A stretch of 64,000 bases of DNA from Cyanobacteriota bacterium erpe_2018_sw_21hr_WHONDRS-SW48-000092_B_bin.40 (GTDB taxonomy: Bacteria > Cyanobacteriota > Vampirovibrionia > Obscuribacterales > Obscuribacteraceae): the NCBI GenBank assembly GCA_030917395.1, contig JAUPUU010000203.1, positions 1-64,000 on the forward strand, written 5' to 3'. Both the position numbers and the translations under genes were made by a program. The notes under the pieces were generated by a model. The model had not been told where the DNA came from. It saw nothing but the letters and a program-made list of their open reading frames with translations, and ran no database searches. Shown here one piece after another: positions 17,377-27,463 of this stretch (position 1 is its first letter; the number at the start of each line of letters is the position of its first letter).

Positions 17377-20313
17377 CTAATGCATTGCCCACCGAATCTC
17401 GCCTGAAGGAAGGCCACTGGGGCTCACCTCCACACTCAAATCCCGCACAGTCATTTCGGCACGCTGTGCTTCTTTGGGATGCAGATACAATTGATCAGCA
17501 ATAAATGGCGACATTGAAACAGTACAAGTGATGTCGCGCCACTGATTGAAGTCCGCTGGCAACAAATTCGAATATTTATAGTTCCGCCACTCAGGGCCGG
17601 CCTCAATACTGGCTGGCTGCCACTGAGACCGCCAGGTAACTGGCTGACCAGCCTTAGTGCCCGAAAAGGCAAGTTCAACTTCTACAGGCCGGGTGGTCTT
17701 ACTCTTACCAACTTCAAAAGAAAAATCAAAGCGCATATTGGAGGCTAGGTGATTACCAGAAACTGGCTCACTCAATTTGAATGTGCGTGGATCAGCTCCA
17801 GTAACGACTTGCTCTCTAGTGTGAGCGAAGACTAAATTTGTAGTATTTTCCGGGGCAGTCTCTTGTGTCTTCAAACAGGGGCAAGCCAACTGAACGCGAT
17901 ATAGCTTCTCAATCTTGCGACTCGCAAATGGCTTAGGTTCGGGACTAATTAAAGTGGTACAAGGCTCCGCCTCATACGGCCGCGAATCTCTATGATCAAA
18001 AGTAAGGAAGCCCTTTGTCCACGAGAACTTGGTAAGAGATGGAATCAGCAGAGTAGAGTTGGACGGCGTAGACTCCAGATCAGCAAAAATTCGCACCGAT
18101 GCAAAACCAGCCGGAACAGATAATGTCACTTCATTCTCGTCATTCTCTTTTAAGCATTTAGTCGGAATACGAATTGCCCACCATTGCCTTAAGAGTCGCT
18201 TGTCCAAAGACATTGCCCGGCTCTGCAAATCAAGAATGACAGGCACATCTTTCTCAGCAGGAAGTAGTTCATTCCACATCAAAGCAGATTGTGGCGGCAG
18301 AGAAGTGCCATTGATAGCAACAGCAAGCACCGGTGGCGGTGCAGAACTTTCGCAATCAATCAAAACAAAACTATAAGGAGAGGCTAACCCTTCTTTCTGC
18401 AATTCAGCAGCGGGATATGGCACAAGCTTGGTCACTTGTGCAGCTAAACCTAAGTTATCATCTACTGCAGCACCACCTGGTATTAGCAGCGTCGAGCACT
18501 CGCGCAATGCTGGATCTTGCAAGAAGAAAGCTGCGGTGCAAGAAACTGTAAGCAGTCCAGCAACCATCAAAGAAGAAAGCGAGGCTTTCGACAAGGCCCC
18601 AGACAACTTCAAACACTGCCCCAGCAGCCCAAGTATCAAAGCGAAATAAACACACCACAACAATGCTGCAAAGATCCGTATCTGCTCAAAAGAGCAAGCA
18701 GGAAAGAGCCAGACTAGCTGTGGAACGAAACTAACGAAGCGATAGAGACAACTAAATCCGCATAGAACCAGAGCAACAAGCAGCAACACCGAAGCTCGTT
18801 GAAACAGAGTTTTACTCTGAGCTATAGCACCACAAACAGTCAGCAATCCCTGAGCTGCGAAGGCCATGAGTAGCGGCATAGCAGTAATGGCGTAGCGCGG
18901 CACGGGCTCGAAGCAGGCGTATATAAGATGGAAGAGAATAACAGCAGCAAGCGAAAGTGCCAGAGCCTTTGCCGAATTGTTGTCTTCTCCAACAGCGTCA
19001 GCGCCAGCTGCATCCACAGAAGCTGACGCATCCTTCCTCCCTAATATGGCAGCCAATCCCAAGCAGCCAAGAAGTAGCAACACCCCTTGCCAGATATTCT
19101 GCTCGACGATAGTGAACATACCCAGAGGATATTGAAATTCATTCCAGACACCGGCTGTCAGCCTCGCTATCTTGCGCAAGAACAAACCAATCAAGGCTAG
19201 TGGAGAAGATTTAAACTCGTCCAAAACAAAGGCTTTAGCATCAGCCATGGTGTTGGGAATATTGGCTTGAGTGGGCCAGGTCTTCCAACCATCGGTGCCA
19301 AGATAATTGCCTATATATAGGTTGTATTGTGGGGCACGGTTCACCACCAGCATCATCTGACCACTGACACTACGAGTGAAGCCTAGCCAAGGTGCCAGCG
19401 CTAGAGCCAGCCCCAGAGCGAATGTCAAAAGCGCTAGTAACAACTTACTTTTATTGATGCCAGCAAGGCGCTTACTTCCACCTTTATATATAGCTAGAGC
19501 CACTAGATAAACGGCCATACCCAGCCAGGGTAGAAAAACAAAGGCCGGTTTAGCCAGCATAAGCAAACCACTGAACAGAGCCAGCAAAAAGCAGTTCAAC
19601 AGGTAGAGCTTGCTCTCACTACTATTAGTACTGGACTTTAATCCAAGGCTGCGGCTCAGCGCTACAAGAAGCAAGGCCCAGCAGCAGAGCAAGAAATAAG
19701 CAAAGGGTTCGCCGTAGCACTGCTGTGTATTGATTATCGAAGGCGCATAAAGAGCCAGACCAATGCCAGCAAGCAAGCCAGTCTTGCGACCGAAGGCCAA
19801 ACTCGCAAAAGCGCAGACCAAAGCGCAACTAAAAGAATCAACCACACTGTTAGCAATGGCATAGAACTGAGAATGGGCATTAAGAGCCAAATTTGCGGCG
19901 GCACCAGCCTGAGCACCAATTAACAAAAACAAGCCAGCCAAATATGAAGGAAAGATTGGCCCGTCGAGAAGCAGACGATCACTTAAATTTGTAGATGAGA
20001 AGGATTGAAAGCTACCAGGTATGACACTGGTGGGCTGACAAAGACGCACCAGAAAATCACTCAGATGAGTTTCATTCCAACTTGCTCTAATCAAGTCAGC
20101 AAGCGCTTTTCCTGCAGTCAAATAGTAAGAAGAGTCACCGATATCACAGATGCGATGCTGAAAGAAGAAGAGGTTGTAAACAACTCTGATAGTTAAGGCG
20201 AGTAACAGCACAAGAATAGGCTGCCAGCCTGTTATTTGAAAAAGTGCAGTGCGAGCGTTAGTAAAGCGATTCATAAACTTAGGAATATCGTCACTTGTTC
20301 TTGACGGAGGCAT
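17377..20313 (-). CDS. Polytopic membrane glycosyltransferase, GT39/ArnT-like
   Basis: N-terminal multi-TM domain with DIGDSSYYLTAGKALA and YGEPFAYFLLCCWALLLV; large C-terminal extramembrane beta domain. Confidence 0.75.
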   Translation of the reverse strand: MPPSRTSDDIPKFMNRFTNARTALFQITGWQPILVLLLALTIRVVYNLFFFQHRICDIGDSSYYLTAGKALADLIRASWNETHLSDFLVRLCQPTSVIPGSFQSFSSTNLSDRLLLDGPIFPSYLAGLFLLIGAQAGAAANLALNAHSQFYAIANSVVDSFSCALVCAFASLAFGRKTGLLAGIGLALYAPSIINTQQCYGEPFAYFLLCCWALLLVALSRSLGLKSSTNSSESKLYLLNCFLLALFSGLLMLAKPAFVFLPWLGMAVYLVALAIYKGGSKRLAGINKSKLLLALLTFALGLALALAPWLGFTRSVSGQMMLVVNRAPQYNLYIGNYLGTDGWKTWPTQANIPNTMADAKAFVLDEFKSSPLALIGLFLRKIARLTAGVWNEFQYPLGMFTIVEQNIWQGVLLLLGCLGLAAILGRKDASASVDAAGADAVGEDNNSAKALALSLAAVILFHLIYACFEPVPRYAITAMPLLMAFAAQGLLTVCGAIAQSKTLFQRASVLLLVALVLCGFSCLYRFVSFVPQLVWLFPACSFEQIRIFAALLWCVYFALILGLLGQCLKLSGALSKASLSSLMVAGLLTVSCTAAFFLQDPALRECSTLLIPGGAAVDDNLGLAAQVTKLVPYPAAELQKEGLASPYSFVLIDCESSAPPPVLAVAINGTSLPPQSALMWNELLPAEKDVPVILDLQSRAMSLDKRLLRQWWAIRIPTKCLKENDENEVTLSVPAGFASVRIFADLESTPSNSTLLIPSLTKFSWTKGFLTFDHRDSRPYEAEPCTTLISPEPKPFASRKIEKLYRVQLACPCLKTQETAPENTTNLVFAHTREQVVTGADPRTFKLSEPVSGNHLASNMRFDFSFEVGKSKTTRPVEVELAFSGTKAGQPVTWRSQWQPASIEAGPEWRNYKYSNLLPADFNQWRDITCTVSMSPFIADQLYLHPKEAQRAEMTVRDLSVEVSPSGLPSGEIRWAMH

Positions 20314-20375
20314 AAGAGCGCTGATAGGATGAGTCCTTGTTGCAAGGTACTAACTTGTTGGTACCAGTTGCATGT

Positions 20376-20448
20376 GGGTCCGTAGCTCAGTTGGTAGAGC
20401 ACTCGGCTTTTAACTGATTGGTCGTGCGTTCGAGTCGCACCGGACCCA
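20376..20448 (+). tRNA. tRNA-Lys(TTT)
   Basis: Acceptor GGGTCCG/CGGACCC, D-arm GCTC..GAGC, anticodon loop CTTTTAA, T-arm GTGCG TTCGAGT CGCAC, discriminator A; CCA not encoded. Confidence 0.96.
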
Positions 20449-20503
20449 AATTTTCCGATTAGAAATATCTCAGCAGATATTTTACGGACGAAAAATAAGA
20501 ACT

Positions 20504-20531
20504 GCCCCGGCTCACACCGGGGCTTTTTTTT
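20504..20531 (+). terminator. Rho-independent terminator downstream of tRNA-Lys
   Basis: GCCCCGG-CTCACA-CCGGGGC followed by TTTTTTTT. Confidence 0.92.
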
Positions 20532-20535
20532 GCTC

Positions 20536-20997
20536 TTACCAGGGGAAGTTGAAGCGGGCAAACATGGGCACGCTGCCAGCAGTCAGACCTTGGCGGAAGT
20601 CGAGAACTCCAATTTGTACGCCTCTATCATCGAACGATTCAGGATAGAGATAAAGCGAAACCGAGAACTGCTCTACTTTGCCACGAGCGGTGGCACCAGC
20701 GGCGAGCTCAAAGACAACTTCGAGGCCACGGGGAGTTCTCACCGGCTCGGCTAGCTCGAAATATTTTTCAAGCATAAGGTCTTCACCGTAGGGTGGCGGC
20801 TCTTCAAAATCAACAGGCAAAGAATGGGTAGTCCACTGCCAAAGGGTGTGGTCTGACCCTGATTTTTTCAGGCTGACATTAAGCCTTGGGAACCAGTCGT
20901 CATTACCATCTGACTCACGATAGACAGAGAGCCGTCCTCTGGTCAACAAGGGCCTATCAATAAGGAGTTGGCGCCCCTGGGCGTCGATCTCTTCCAT
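20536..20997 (-). CDS. Hypothetical protein, 153 aa
   Basis: Uninterrupted ORF, balanced composition, preceded by an AGGAGT-like RBS on the minus strand. Confidence 0.7.
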   Translation of the reverse strand: MEEIDAQGRQLLIDRPLLTRGRLSVYRESDGNDDWFPRLNVSLKKSGSDHTLWQWTTHSLPVDFEEPPPYGEDLMLEKYFELAEPVRTPRGLEVVFELAAGATARGKVEQFSVSLYLYPESFDDRGVQIGVLDFRQGLTAGSVPMFARFNFPW

Positions 20998-21068
20998 TTA
21001 AATTACTCCTTTCAATACAGAGGAAAAGAATAACACCTGAAGACAGATTGACCTTAATCGGATAATGT

Positions 21069-22409
21069 TTGATTGTTATGAACGGCATGACTGAAAGACT
21101 ACTGCGATTCCCCCAACGCTTTTCAATGGGCGGGCTCTACACAGCTCCACTCTCCCAACCGGAGACGTGGGACCTGTTTGCGACCCCACTTGGCCTGATT
21201 GTTAATCCTGAAAACCAGCCAATTAATTGGCAGTGGCTCGACGAAGCTCGGGGTGATGTAATTGTGCCCAGCCCAGAGAGCTGCAAAATTCAGTTGAAGG
21301 TGTCGGCCAGCGCGGCCAACCTGCTTTCCCCCCTAGAAAATTTACCGTCCGAATCTTTGCATGTGCTCGACATGAGCAGAAGCCAGATAAACGACCTCAG
21401 CCTTACCCATTTTTCGCACTTGAGTTCTCTAAGAGTACTTGAGCTGGCCTATACGCCAATTGGCGATGCCGGACTGGCATTTGTGGCGAGACTGGAAAAC
21501 TTGGAGTCTTTAGGCTTAACGGCCACCAGTGTCACGTCTGATGGCCTGATTCACCTTACCGCTCTGCCGCACTTAAAAGAGCTTTGGCTCAATGGCACGC
21601 AAGTTGATGACTCGGCAGTGGAGCACATTAGCCAACTGAGCGAACTGCGCTTACTCGGGCTTTCTGGCACGGCTTTTACCGATGCCGGGCTGGCTGGCCT
21701 TGTTGGTCTTAAAGACTTAGTCAGACTCTATCTCTTTAATACCAGCGTCACCGAAGAAGGTATTGCCAAGTTGCGCGCCCAAATGCCGCAGTTGAGAGTT
21801 AAGTGGAAGCGAGCAGCGCCAACGAGGCCCGAATATACCTTGGCCGACTTAGTTGACCTCTCTATTAAAGCGGCACCGCCAGAGGATGGCAAAGCAGCGA
21901 AGCCAGCGGCCAAGCCCAAGCAAGACTCTGTATCTAAGCCAGAAAACGTGCTCAGCCAGGACGATTTTTGGGACATTATTGACTTACTTAACTGGGACGA
22001 AGAAGGCAACGATGATGCCGTGGTAGCACCAGCGGTGCAGCAACTTTCACAATTGTCGAAAGAAGAGATATTAGCCTTCCAGGAAATATTGAGCGAAAAA
22101 CTCTGGCAACTCGATGGCGAAAAGTATGCAAGAGAAATCGGTCGCGATAGCTTCAATGGCAACATCAAGCAATTTTCAAAAGATTGGTTCTTGGCCGTAC
22201 GCTGCTGCGCCGTAGCAAACGGTCAGCTCTTCTACAATGATGTTTTACTCGATGCTACCAATATGCCAAAAGACTTGGGCTTTGCCGCCCTCGTAACGTT
22301 GGCACCAAGTGCCTACTGCCGCAAAACTGGCGAAAATTTCAACTATAAGACAAAATATTCAATCGATTCGTGTACTAACGAAAAAGGTTGGCCCGCACTT
22401 CATGGCTGA
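21069..22409 (+). CDS. Leucine-rich-repeat protein with C-terminal DUF4240-like domain
   Basis: Repeats LSSLRVLELAYTPIGDAGLAFVARLENLESLGLTATSVTSDGL; C-term DDFWDIIDLLNWDEEGN...LSKEEILAFQEILSEKLWQLDGE...FSKDWFLAVRCCAVANGQ. Confidence 0.8.
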   Translation: MIVMNGMTERLLRFPQRFSMGGLYTAPLSQPETWDLFATPLGLIVNPENQPINWQWLDEARGDVIVPSPESCKIQLKVSASAANLLSPLENLPSESLHVLDMSRSQINDLSLTHFSHLSSLRVLELAYTPIGDAGLAFVARLENLESLGLTATSVTSDGLIHLTALPHLKELWLNGTQVDDSAVEHISQLSELRLLGLSGTAFTDAGLAGLVGLKDLVRLYLFNTSVTEEGIAKLRAQMPQLRVKWKRAAPTRPEYTLADLVDLSIKAAPPEDGKAAKPAAKPKQDSVSKPENVLSQDDFWDIIDLLNWDEEGNDDAVVAPAVQQLSQLSKEEILAFQEILSEKLWQLDGEKYAREIGRDSFNGNIKQFSKDWFLAVRCCAVANGQLFYNDVLLDATNMPKDLGFAALVTLAPSAYCRKTGENFNYKTKYSIDSCTNEKGWPALHG

Positions 22410-24621
22410 TAGCAAGACAAAAGTCAGCTCCGGCAAAAGAAGCGCCCGCACAGCCGGAAAAGCACCTGACAAGAATCAGGCCGAAGCCATACGAGACCAT
22501 TTATGCCAGGCTGATCGCAAGTTAGCTAAGGTGATTGAGCGGGTTGGGCCCTTCACTCTTACAATTGACGAGATGCAATCTAGCTACGGCGCCCTGGCTG
22601 AATCGATTGTCTATCAGCAAATTACAGGCAAGGCCGCTCAATCGATTTGCAACAAGATAATGAGTAACTTTGAAAGTACGACTTTTCCTGGCCCCAAACT
22701 AATATTGGCCGCCGATATAGAAGCTCTACGCGCTTGTGGTCTATCGCGGGGCAAGGCCATGGCACTACAAGACCTGGCACTGAAAACTCTAGAAGGAGTA
22801 GTGCCAGAAATTGACGAGATGCACAATCTGTCAGATGAAGAATTGCTTGCACGCCTTACGGCTGTTCGTGGCATTGGGCCGTGGACAGTACAGATGCTTT
22901 TGATGTTTCGCCTCGGCCGATTAGATGTACTGCCATCGACCGATTATGGTGTGCGCAAAGGTTATGCTCTAACTTATTACGGCAAAAATAGAGCGCAGTC
23001 AGAAGACTTACCAAAGCCAGCTGAAATTGCCGAACGAGCAGAGCGCTGGCGGCCATTTAGATCGGCAGCCAGTTGGTATCTATGGCGCTCTCTCGAATTA
23101 GACAAAGTCACTGTCGTGAAAACAACAAAAGAGCTGAAGGCAGCTAAGAATCCAAACGCCAAGGCCAAAGCTGCCACTAGAAGCAAAAAGGCTCTGGCAG
23201 CTGGACTCGCGTCACTGATGTCACTCGCCAGTTTTTTCTCAGTACTAACAGCAGCCTCAATGTCACTTGGTTTAGCCGCACCAGCCCAGGCCCAAAACCG
23301 TCAAGCTCGTGACTACAACCAAGACCCCGATGATGAAGATGATGACGCCCCAAGAAGACCGGTCAAGGCGCCACCAAAGCTGACCGTGCCCGCTTATGTC
23401 ACCTACTGGTCTCATGACGCTCTGGGCTACCATCCTTCTATGGCCCTAACCATTGAAAATGTCAGCGACGTTAGTTTGCTAGGAGAAGTGATTCAACTGC
23501 AGGCGCACTTTCGCTTAGTATCAGAAGGAATTTTGACGGTTTATCGCTGGCAGACTCGCCTTGATACCATTAGCGGCAAGCAGCAGATCAACACCATTGC
23601 CCACAGCAAGCGCCCCTTCGAACTGCCAATAGATCCCGCTGAATGGCCGATGATTGAGTGCAAAGTGATTTGCAAAATTGGCGATGCCAGCAGTGACGAA
23701 ACCCAAAATTTGGTTGTCGCTCGTATTGAGCCTGTGGCAATGAGTGATGAAGATGCCCATACTCAGCTCAATTCGCAGCTTGGCCGCAACCGCCTTGCCA
23801 AAGCAAAAATGGAACAGGGCAAGAAAAAATTCGAAGCCGAACATGCTGCAGGACGCAAGCACAACGACACCACACCAGCTCCCGTAAAGCCGCTCAAGGC
23901 ACCGGTAGCAAAAACCCTGCAGTCGACTACACCTGCTGGCAGCGCCAACAAGGGGGCGACGGCCACAGCGGGCTCGCTTTCGGGCCAATCTAGCCAATCT
24001 AGTCAGGCCCAACCAATTCAACCGCCCCAGCCCCTCAAGCCATTGACCGCAGTGGCGAACACTCTGGGCGGCAGCTTCTATGTTGGCAGCAACAACGTTG
24101 AACAATTTTTGACCAAGAGCAATTTACCCGGCCTAGGCGATGACTTCTATCTCTTTGAAAAAGCCATGGGCATGCCTACAGCCACCGATGCCAAAGACAA
24201 GAATTGGATCTGGGCTAATTACAAAAAGCATCCCCAGGTGCGCATTATTGCTGGCTCTAAAGGGCGAACAGGCAAAGCCGATGTGGTTGTATGCGCCATT
24301 AGCCAAGATACTGGTTTGAGCGACTCTCAATTTTCCACCTTCGCCAAAGCTCTGGCCGGCAAATTCAAGGCGGAGAAAACTTCGGCCACCGAGCACTCGG
24401 TGCGCTATACCGGGGACGGTCGCATCGAGCTAGTTAACCTCACCAGCCAAAGCCTTCGCGCTGTTTATTTCACCAGCAATGATGCCGGACAGAAAGTGGC
24501 AGTAATTGCGGTCAGCCGCCTGCCTGGTTCAGTCAGCGAACTGCTTAAAGAGGAAGGTCAACGCTCTGAACTCTTACGCTTTGCTCTCAGCGGCTTGGGC
24601 GAAACACCCCCAAGCGAATGA
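22402..24621 (+). CDS. AlkA-like HhH DNA-3-methyladenine glycosylase fused in frame to a secreted-type protein
   Basis: HhH/catalytic motif LTAVRGIGPWTVQMLLMFRLGRLDVLPSTDYGVRKG; then internal signal-peptide-like MSLASFFSVLTAASMSLGLAAPAQAQ and a ~460 aa unrelated region in the same ORF. Confidence 0.8.
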   Translation: MADSKTKVSSGKRSARTAGKAPDKNQAEAIRDHLCQADRKLAKVIERVGPFTLTIDEMQSSYGALAESIVYQQITGKAAQSICNKIMSNFESTTFPGPKLILAADIEALRACGLSRGKAMALQDLALKTLEGVVPEIDEMHNLSDEELLARLTAVRGIGPWTVQMLLMFRLGRLDVLPSTDYGVRKGYALTYYGKNRAQSEDLPKPAEIAERAERWRPFRSAASWYLWRSLELDKVTVVKTTKELKAAKNPNAKAKAATRSKKALAAGLASLMSLASFFSVLTAASMSLGLAAPAQAQNRQARDYNQDPDDEDDDAPRRPVKAPPKLTVPAYVTYWSHDALGYHPSMALTIENVSDVSLLGEVIQLQAHFRLVSEGILTVYRWQTRLDTISGKQQINTIAHSKRPFELPIDPAEWPMIECKVICKIGDASSDETQNLVVARIEPVAMSDEDAHTQLNSQLGRNRLAKAKMEQGKKKFEAEHAAGRKHNDTTPAPVKPLKAPVAKTLQSTTPAGSANKGATATAGSLSGQSSQSSQAQPIQPPQPLKPLTAVANTLGGSFYVGSNNVEQFLTKSNLPGLGDDFYLFEKAMGMPTATDAKDKNWIWANYKKHPQVRIIAGSKGRTGKADVVVCAISQDTGLSDSQFSTFAKALAGKFKAEKTSATEHSVRYTGDGRIELVNLTSQSLRAVYFTSNDAGQKVAVIAVSRLPGSVSELLKEEGQRSELLRFALSGLGETPPSE

Positions 24622-24724
24622 TAAACATTTTAGAGAGCCTAAATTGTGCGATAAATATATAGTTGAGATCTATAATTCGGCTTGAAAACTCGTTCACAGT
24701 TTTGGTAAGACCAACAGGACTTAT

Positions 24725-25813
24725 ATGCCGATACAAACTCCGGTTAAGAATAAGATGCTTCAGGGCGACCAATCTACAGCAGCAAACACAGCAGTGGCCG
24801 CAGCCCCTCCTTCGATCTTCGACAAAATACCAGTGTCACTGGTTTTGATGTTGGCCAAACCTTATCTGGCCGGAGAGACAGCCAAAGAAGCTTTAGAGCT
24901 AGCCGAACAGCTCTATAAAGAGAACAAATTTAGTTCAACCCTCGACATTCTTGGCGAAGATGCAGTATCTGACGCTGACTGCGATCAATCTGTCGAGCAC
25001 TATAAGCAGTTGATTGATCAAATTGCCGCGCACAAGCTCCCCGGTGATGCAAGACAACAACCTACGGCATCGTTCAAGCCCTCTATGTTCTCCACAGCGG
25101 CGCCTAAAGTGGGTCAGACCCGCTCTAGTGAGCTAGACCGAGCCTACAACCGCATTGAAGCAGTAGTAGAGTATGCCAGCGTGCGCAACGTCAATGTCAC
25201 CCTTGAAGCAGAAGACCACCGCTGGACAGATTTTCAACTCGAGACTTATTTTTCATTGATCGAATCGGGTTACCGCAATCTTGGTACGGTTTTGCAAACC
25301 AGATTGTTCAGAACCGCGCAAGACATCAAACGTTTTGATAGCCGCATGCGCACCAGACTTGTTGTTGGTATCTACAACGAACCAGCCACAGTTGCCCACA
25401 CACAAAAACCAGTAATGAAAGATCTCTTGGTCAAGTATGCACGGGAACTGTTAGCGCGTGGAACTTATGTTGAAGTAGCCACTCACGACACCAAATGCAT
25501 CGAGAACTTCTTCAACACAGTAGTGATACCAGATAAGGTGCCAACCAATCGTTTTGAAACGCAATACTTGCATGGTGTTCCGCGCAAACGCTTCCAAAAA
25601 ACCCTAGTTTCAGGCGAAATTTTCCAAAATCTTGAAGCCAAAGGCAAGAGCGATGCTGTATTCCAAAAGCTTGCCGCGGAAGGAATACTAGTGCGCATGT
25701 ACCTGCCTTTCGGCGAAGGTAAAGTAGCAGGCGCATATTGTCGCAGGCGCTTGAAAGAAAATCCAAACATGGCAGTCTACGGCATCAAGAATCTACTTAA
25801 GTTAGATTCCTAA
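24725..25813 (+). CDS. Proline dehydrogenase
   Basis: VNVTLEAEDHRWTDFQLETY, VRGTYVEVATHD-type strand (ARGTYVEVATHDTKCIE), MYLPFGEGKVAGAYCRRRLKENPNM. Confidence 0.88.
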   Translation: MPIQTPVKNKMLQGDQSTAANTAVAAAPPSIFDKIPVSLVLMLAKPYLAGETAKEALELAEQLYKENKFSSTLDILGEDAVSDADCDQSVEHYKQLIDQIAAHKLPGDARQQPTASFKPSMFSTAAPKVGQTRSSELDRAYNRIEAVVEYASVRNVNVTLEAEDHRWTDFQLETYFSLIESGYRNLGTVLQTRLFRTAQDIKRFDSRMRTRLVVGIYNEPATVAHTQKPVMKDLLVKYARELLARGTYVEVATHDTKCIENFFNTVVIPDKVPTNRFETQYLHGVPRKRFQKTLVSGEIFQNLEAKGKSDAVFQKLAAEGILVRMYLPFGEGKVAGAYCRRRLKENPNMAVYGIKNLLKLDS

Positions 25814-25825
25814 ATTTAGCGCAAA

Positions 25826-26416
25826 GTGGATTCTGCTAGCCTAATCAATCAATTCTTGCTGGTGCTCCGCAATGGCGGCGGCATGCAAGCCATGCTGGAA
25901 TTTGCCTGTAAAAGTTTGACTGAGACTTTTAAGGCATCACGTACCATCGTCTGGTTAGTTGTCGGTGACGGACTGCGAGCGGTTGAATGCTTTTCCATTG
26001 ACAAGGAAGAACAGCTAAGTGGTCTAACTCTCAGCAGTATCGAATCGATGACTATTGTCATGGCATTTCTCTCGCGCTTCCCCAACGAAAATGGAACGGG
26101 CGTATTCGCACTACCTGAAGAATCGTCAGAGAAGACGATCTACAGCAACAGCGAAGTTGTCGACAAAATGGCATTTCAGTCGCAAATTTTGGCACAGTTA
26201 CGCTGGCGCGGAATATTTGCCGGATTCATCGACATTCAAAGCGATCAAGCAAGAGTATGGAGCGACGTAGAGCTAAAGTGCTTGCAAGAAGTTTCAGTCG
26301 CCCTTTCAGTTTTAGTTGGACAAATCCGCGATGCATCGCAGTTAGCCGCTGATCTTTGCGAGCTAAAAGCAGCCCAAGTGGCGGGCTCGGTTATAACTTC
26401 TGCCGACTTGACTTAG
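25826..26416 (+). CDS. GAF-domain-like protein
   Basis: GTG start; LEFACKSLTETFKASRTIVWLV ... WRGIFAGFIDIQSDQARVWSDVELKCLQEVSVALSVLVGQ. Confidence 0.65.
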   Translation: MDSASLINQFLLVLRNGGGMQAMLEFACKSLTETFKASRTIVWLVVGDGLRAVECFSIDKEEQLSGLTLSSIESMTIVMAFLSRFPNENGTGVFALPEESSEKTIYSNSEVVDKMAFQSQILAQLRWRGIFAGFIDIQSDQARVWSDVELKCLQEVSVALSVLVGQIRDASQLAADLCELKAAQVAGSVITSADLT

Positions 26417-26428
26417 ACCACTAGACCG

Positions 26429-27313
26429 TTAGACCAAGGCCATGCTGGCCTGCTCATCAGCGTGGTAGGAACTGCGCACCAGCGGACCAGCAAAAACGTT
26501 GGTGAAGCCCATGGCCATGCCTTGCTCTTGCAAGAAAGCAAAGGTCTCAGGCTCGACGTAGCGCTTGACTGCAAGATGATTTTCTGTGGGTTGCATGTAT
26601 TGGCCCAGAGTAATCAAATCGACACCAGCCTTGCGCCAGTCTTTCATCACTTCCAAGACTTCTTCGTCGCGCTCACCTAAACCCATCATCAAGCCACTCT
26701 TGGTTGTCAAACCAGTTTTTTTAGAGCGGGCCAAAACTTCAAGGGAGCGATCGTAGCGGCCCTGAGGTCGCACTTCTAAATAAAGACGGGGGACAGTTTC
26801 AATATTGTGATTGAGCACATCAGGGCGAGCATCGAGCACAACATCTAGCGCTTGCCAATTAGAACAGAAGTCAGGAATGAGAACCTCAATTGCCGTGCCA
26901 GGGTTGAGGGCACGCACGGCCCGAATGGTCTCAGCCCAAACGGCAGCACCACCGTCTTTCAATTCGTCGCGATTGACCGAGGTAATAACAGCATATTTGA
27001 GCGAAAGCTTGCGTACGGCTTCGGCTACACGAGCTGGTTCTTCTAAATCTAGTTCGGTTGGCTTGCCAGTAATGACATTACAAAATCCACAGCTTCGCGT
27101 ACAAACATTACCCAAAATCATAAAGGTAGCAGTGCCGCGAGCCCAGCACTCACCACGATTTGGACAAGCTGCCGACTCGCAAACGGTATGCAAATCGTGC
27201 TGGTCAAGCAGCTCCTTGACGCGCCAGTAAGGCTCTCCTGTGGGTAGGCGAACCTTGAGCCAGGGCGGCTTGGGTAGCGATTCTTCTTTCTCAACAAAGA
27301 CTTTATGATTCAT
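26429..27313 (-). CDS. lipA: Lipoyl synthase
   Basis: CESAACPNRGECW and radical-SAM CTRSCGFCNV; GLMMGLGERDEEV. Confidence 0.97.
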   Translation of the reverse strand: MNHKVFVEKEESLPKPPWLKVRLPTGEPYWRVKELLDQHDLHTVCESAACPNRGECWARGTATFMILGNVCTRSCGFCNVITGKPTELDLEEPARVAEAVRKLSLKYAVITSVNRDELKDGGAAVWAETIRAVRALNPGTAIEVLIPDFCSNWQALDVVLDARPDVLNHNIETVPRLYLEVRPQGRYDRSLEVLARSKKTGLTTKSGLMMGLGERDEEVLEVMKDWRKAGVDLITLGQYMQPTENHLAVKRYVEPETFAFLQEQGMAMGFTNVFAGPLVRSSYHADEQASMALV

Positions 27314-27373
27314 ATTTGCTTCAACGAATTTTTCTGTAAGACTGCGCCATTAAGCGAATTTTCCACAAACCTT

Positions 27374-27394
27374 TATAGACCCCTGCGGTCTATA
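27374..27394. promoter_or_regulatory. Dyad TATAGACC-cctgc-GGTCTATA in the lipA/pdh divergent promoter region
   Basis: 8-bp perfect inverted arms with 5-nt spacer. Confidence 0.5.
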
Positions 27395-27463
27395 TATGAC
27401 ATACTTTGCCTGGTCTGTAACGGATCGTCAAGTAGAAGAAGTTAACGCGCAGAGCCAATCGCT

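Noticed and set aside
20271-20561. 96-aa ORF covering the tRNA-Lys region
   Set aside because: Antisense across a clear tRNA and its terminator; spurious.
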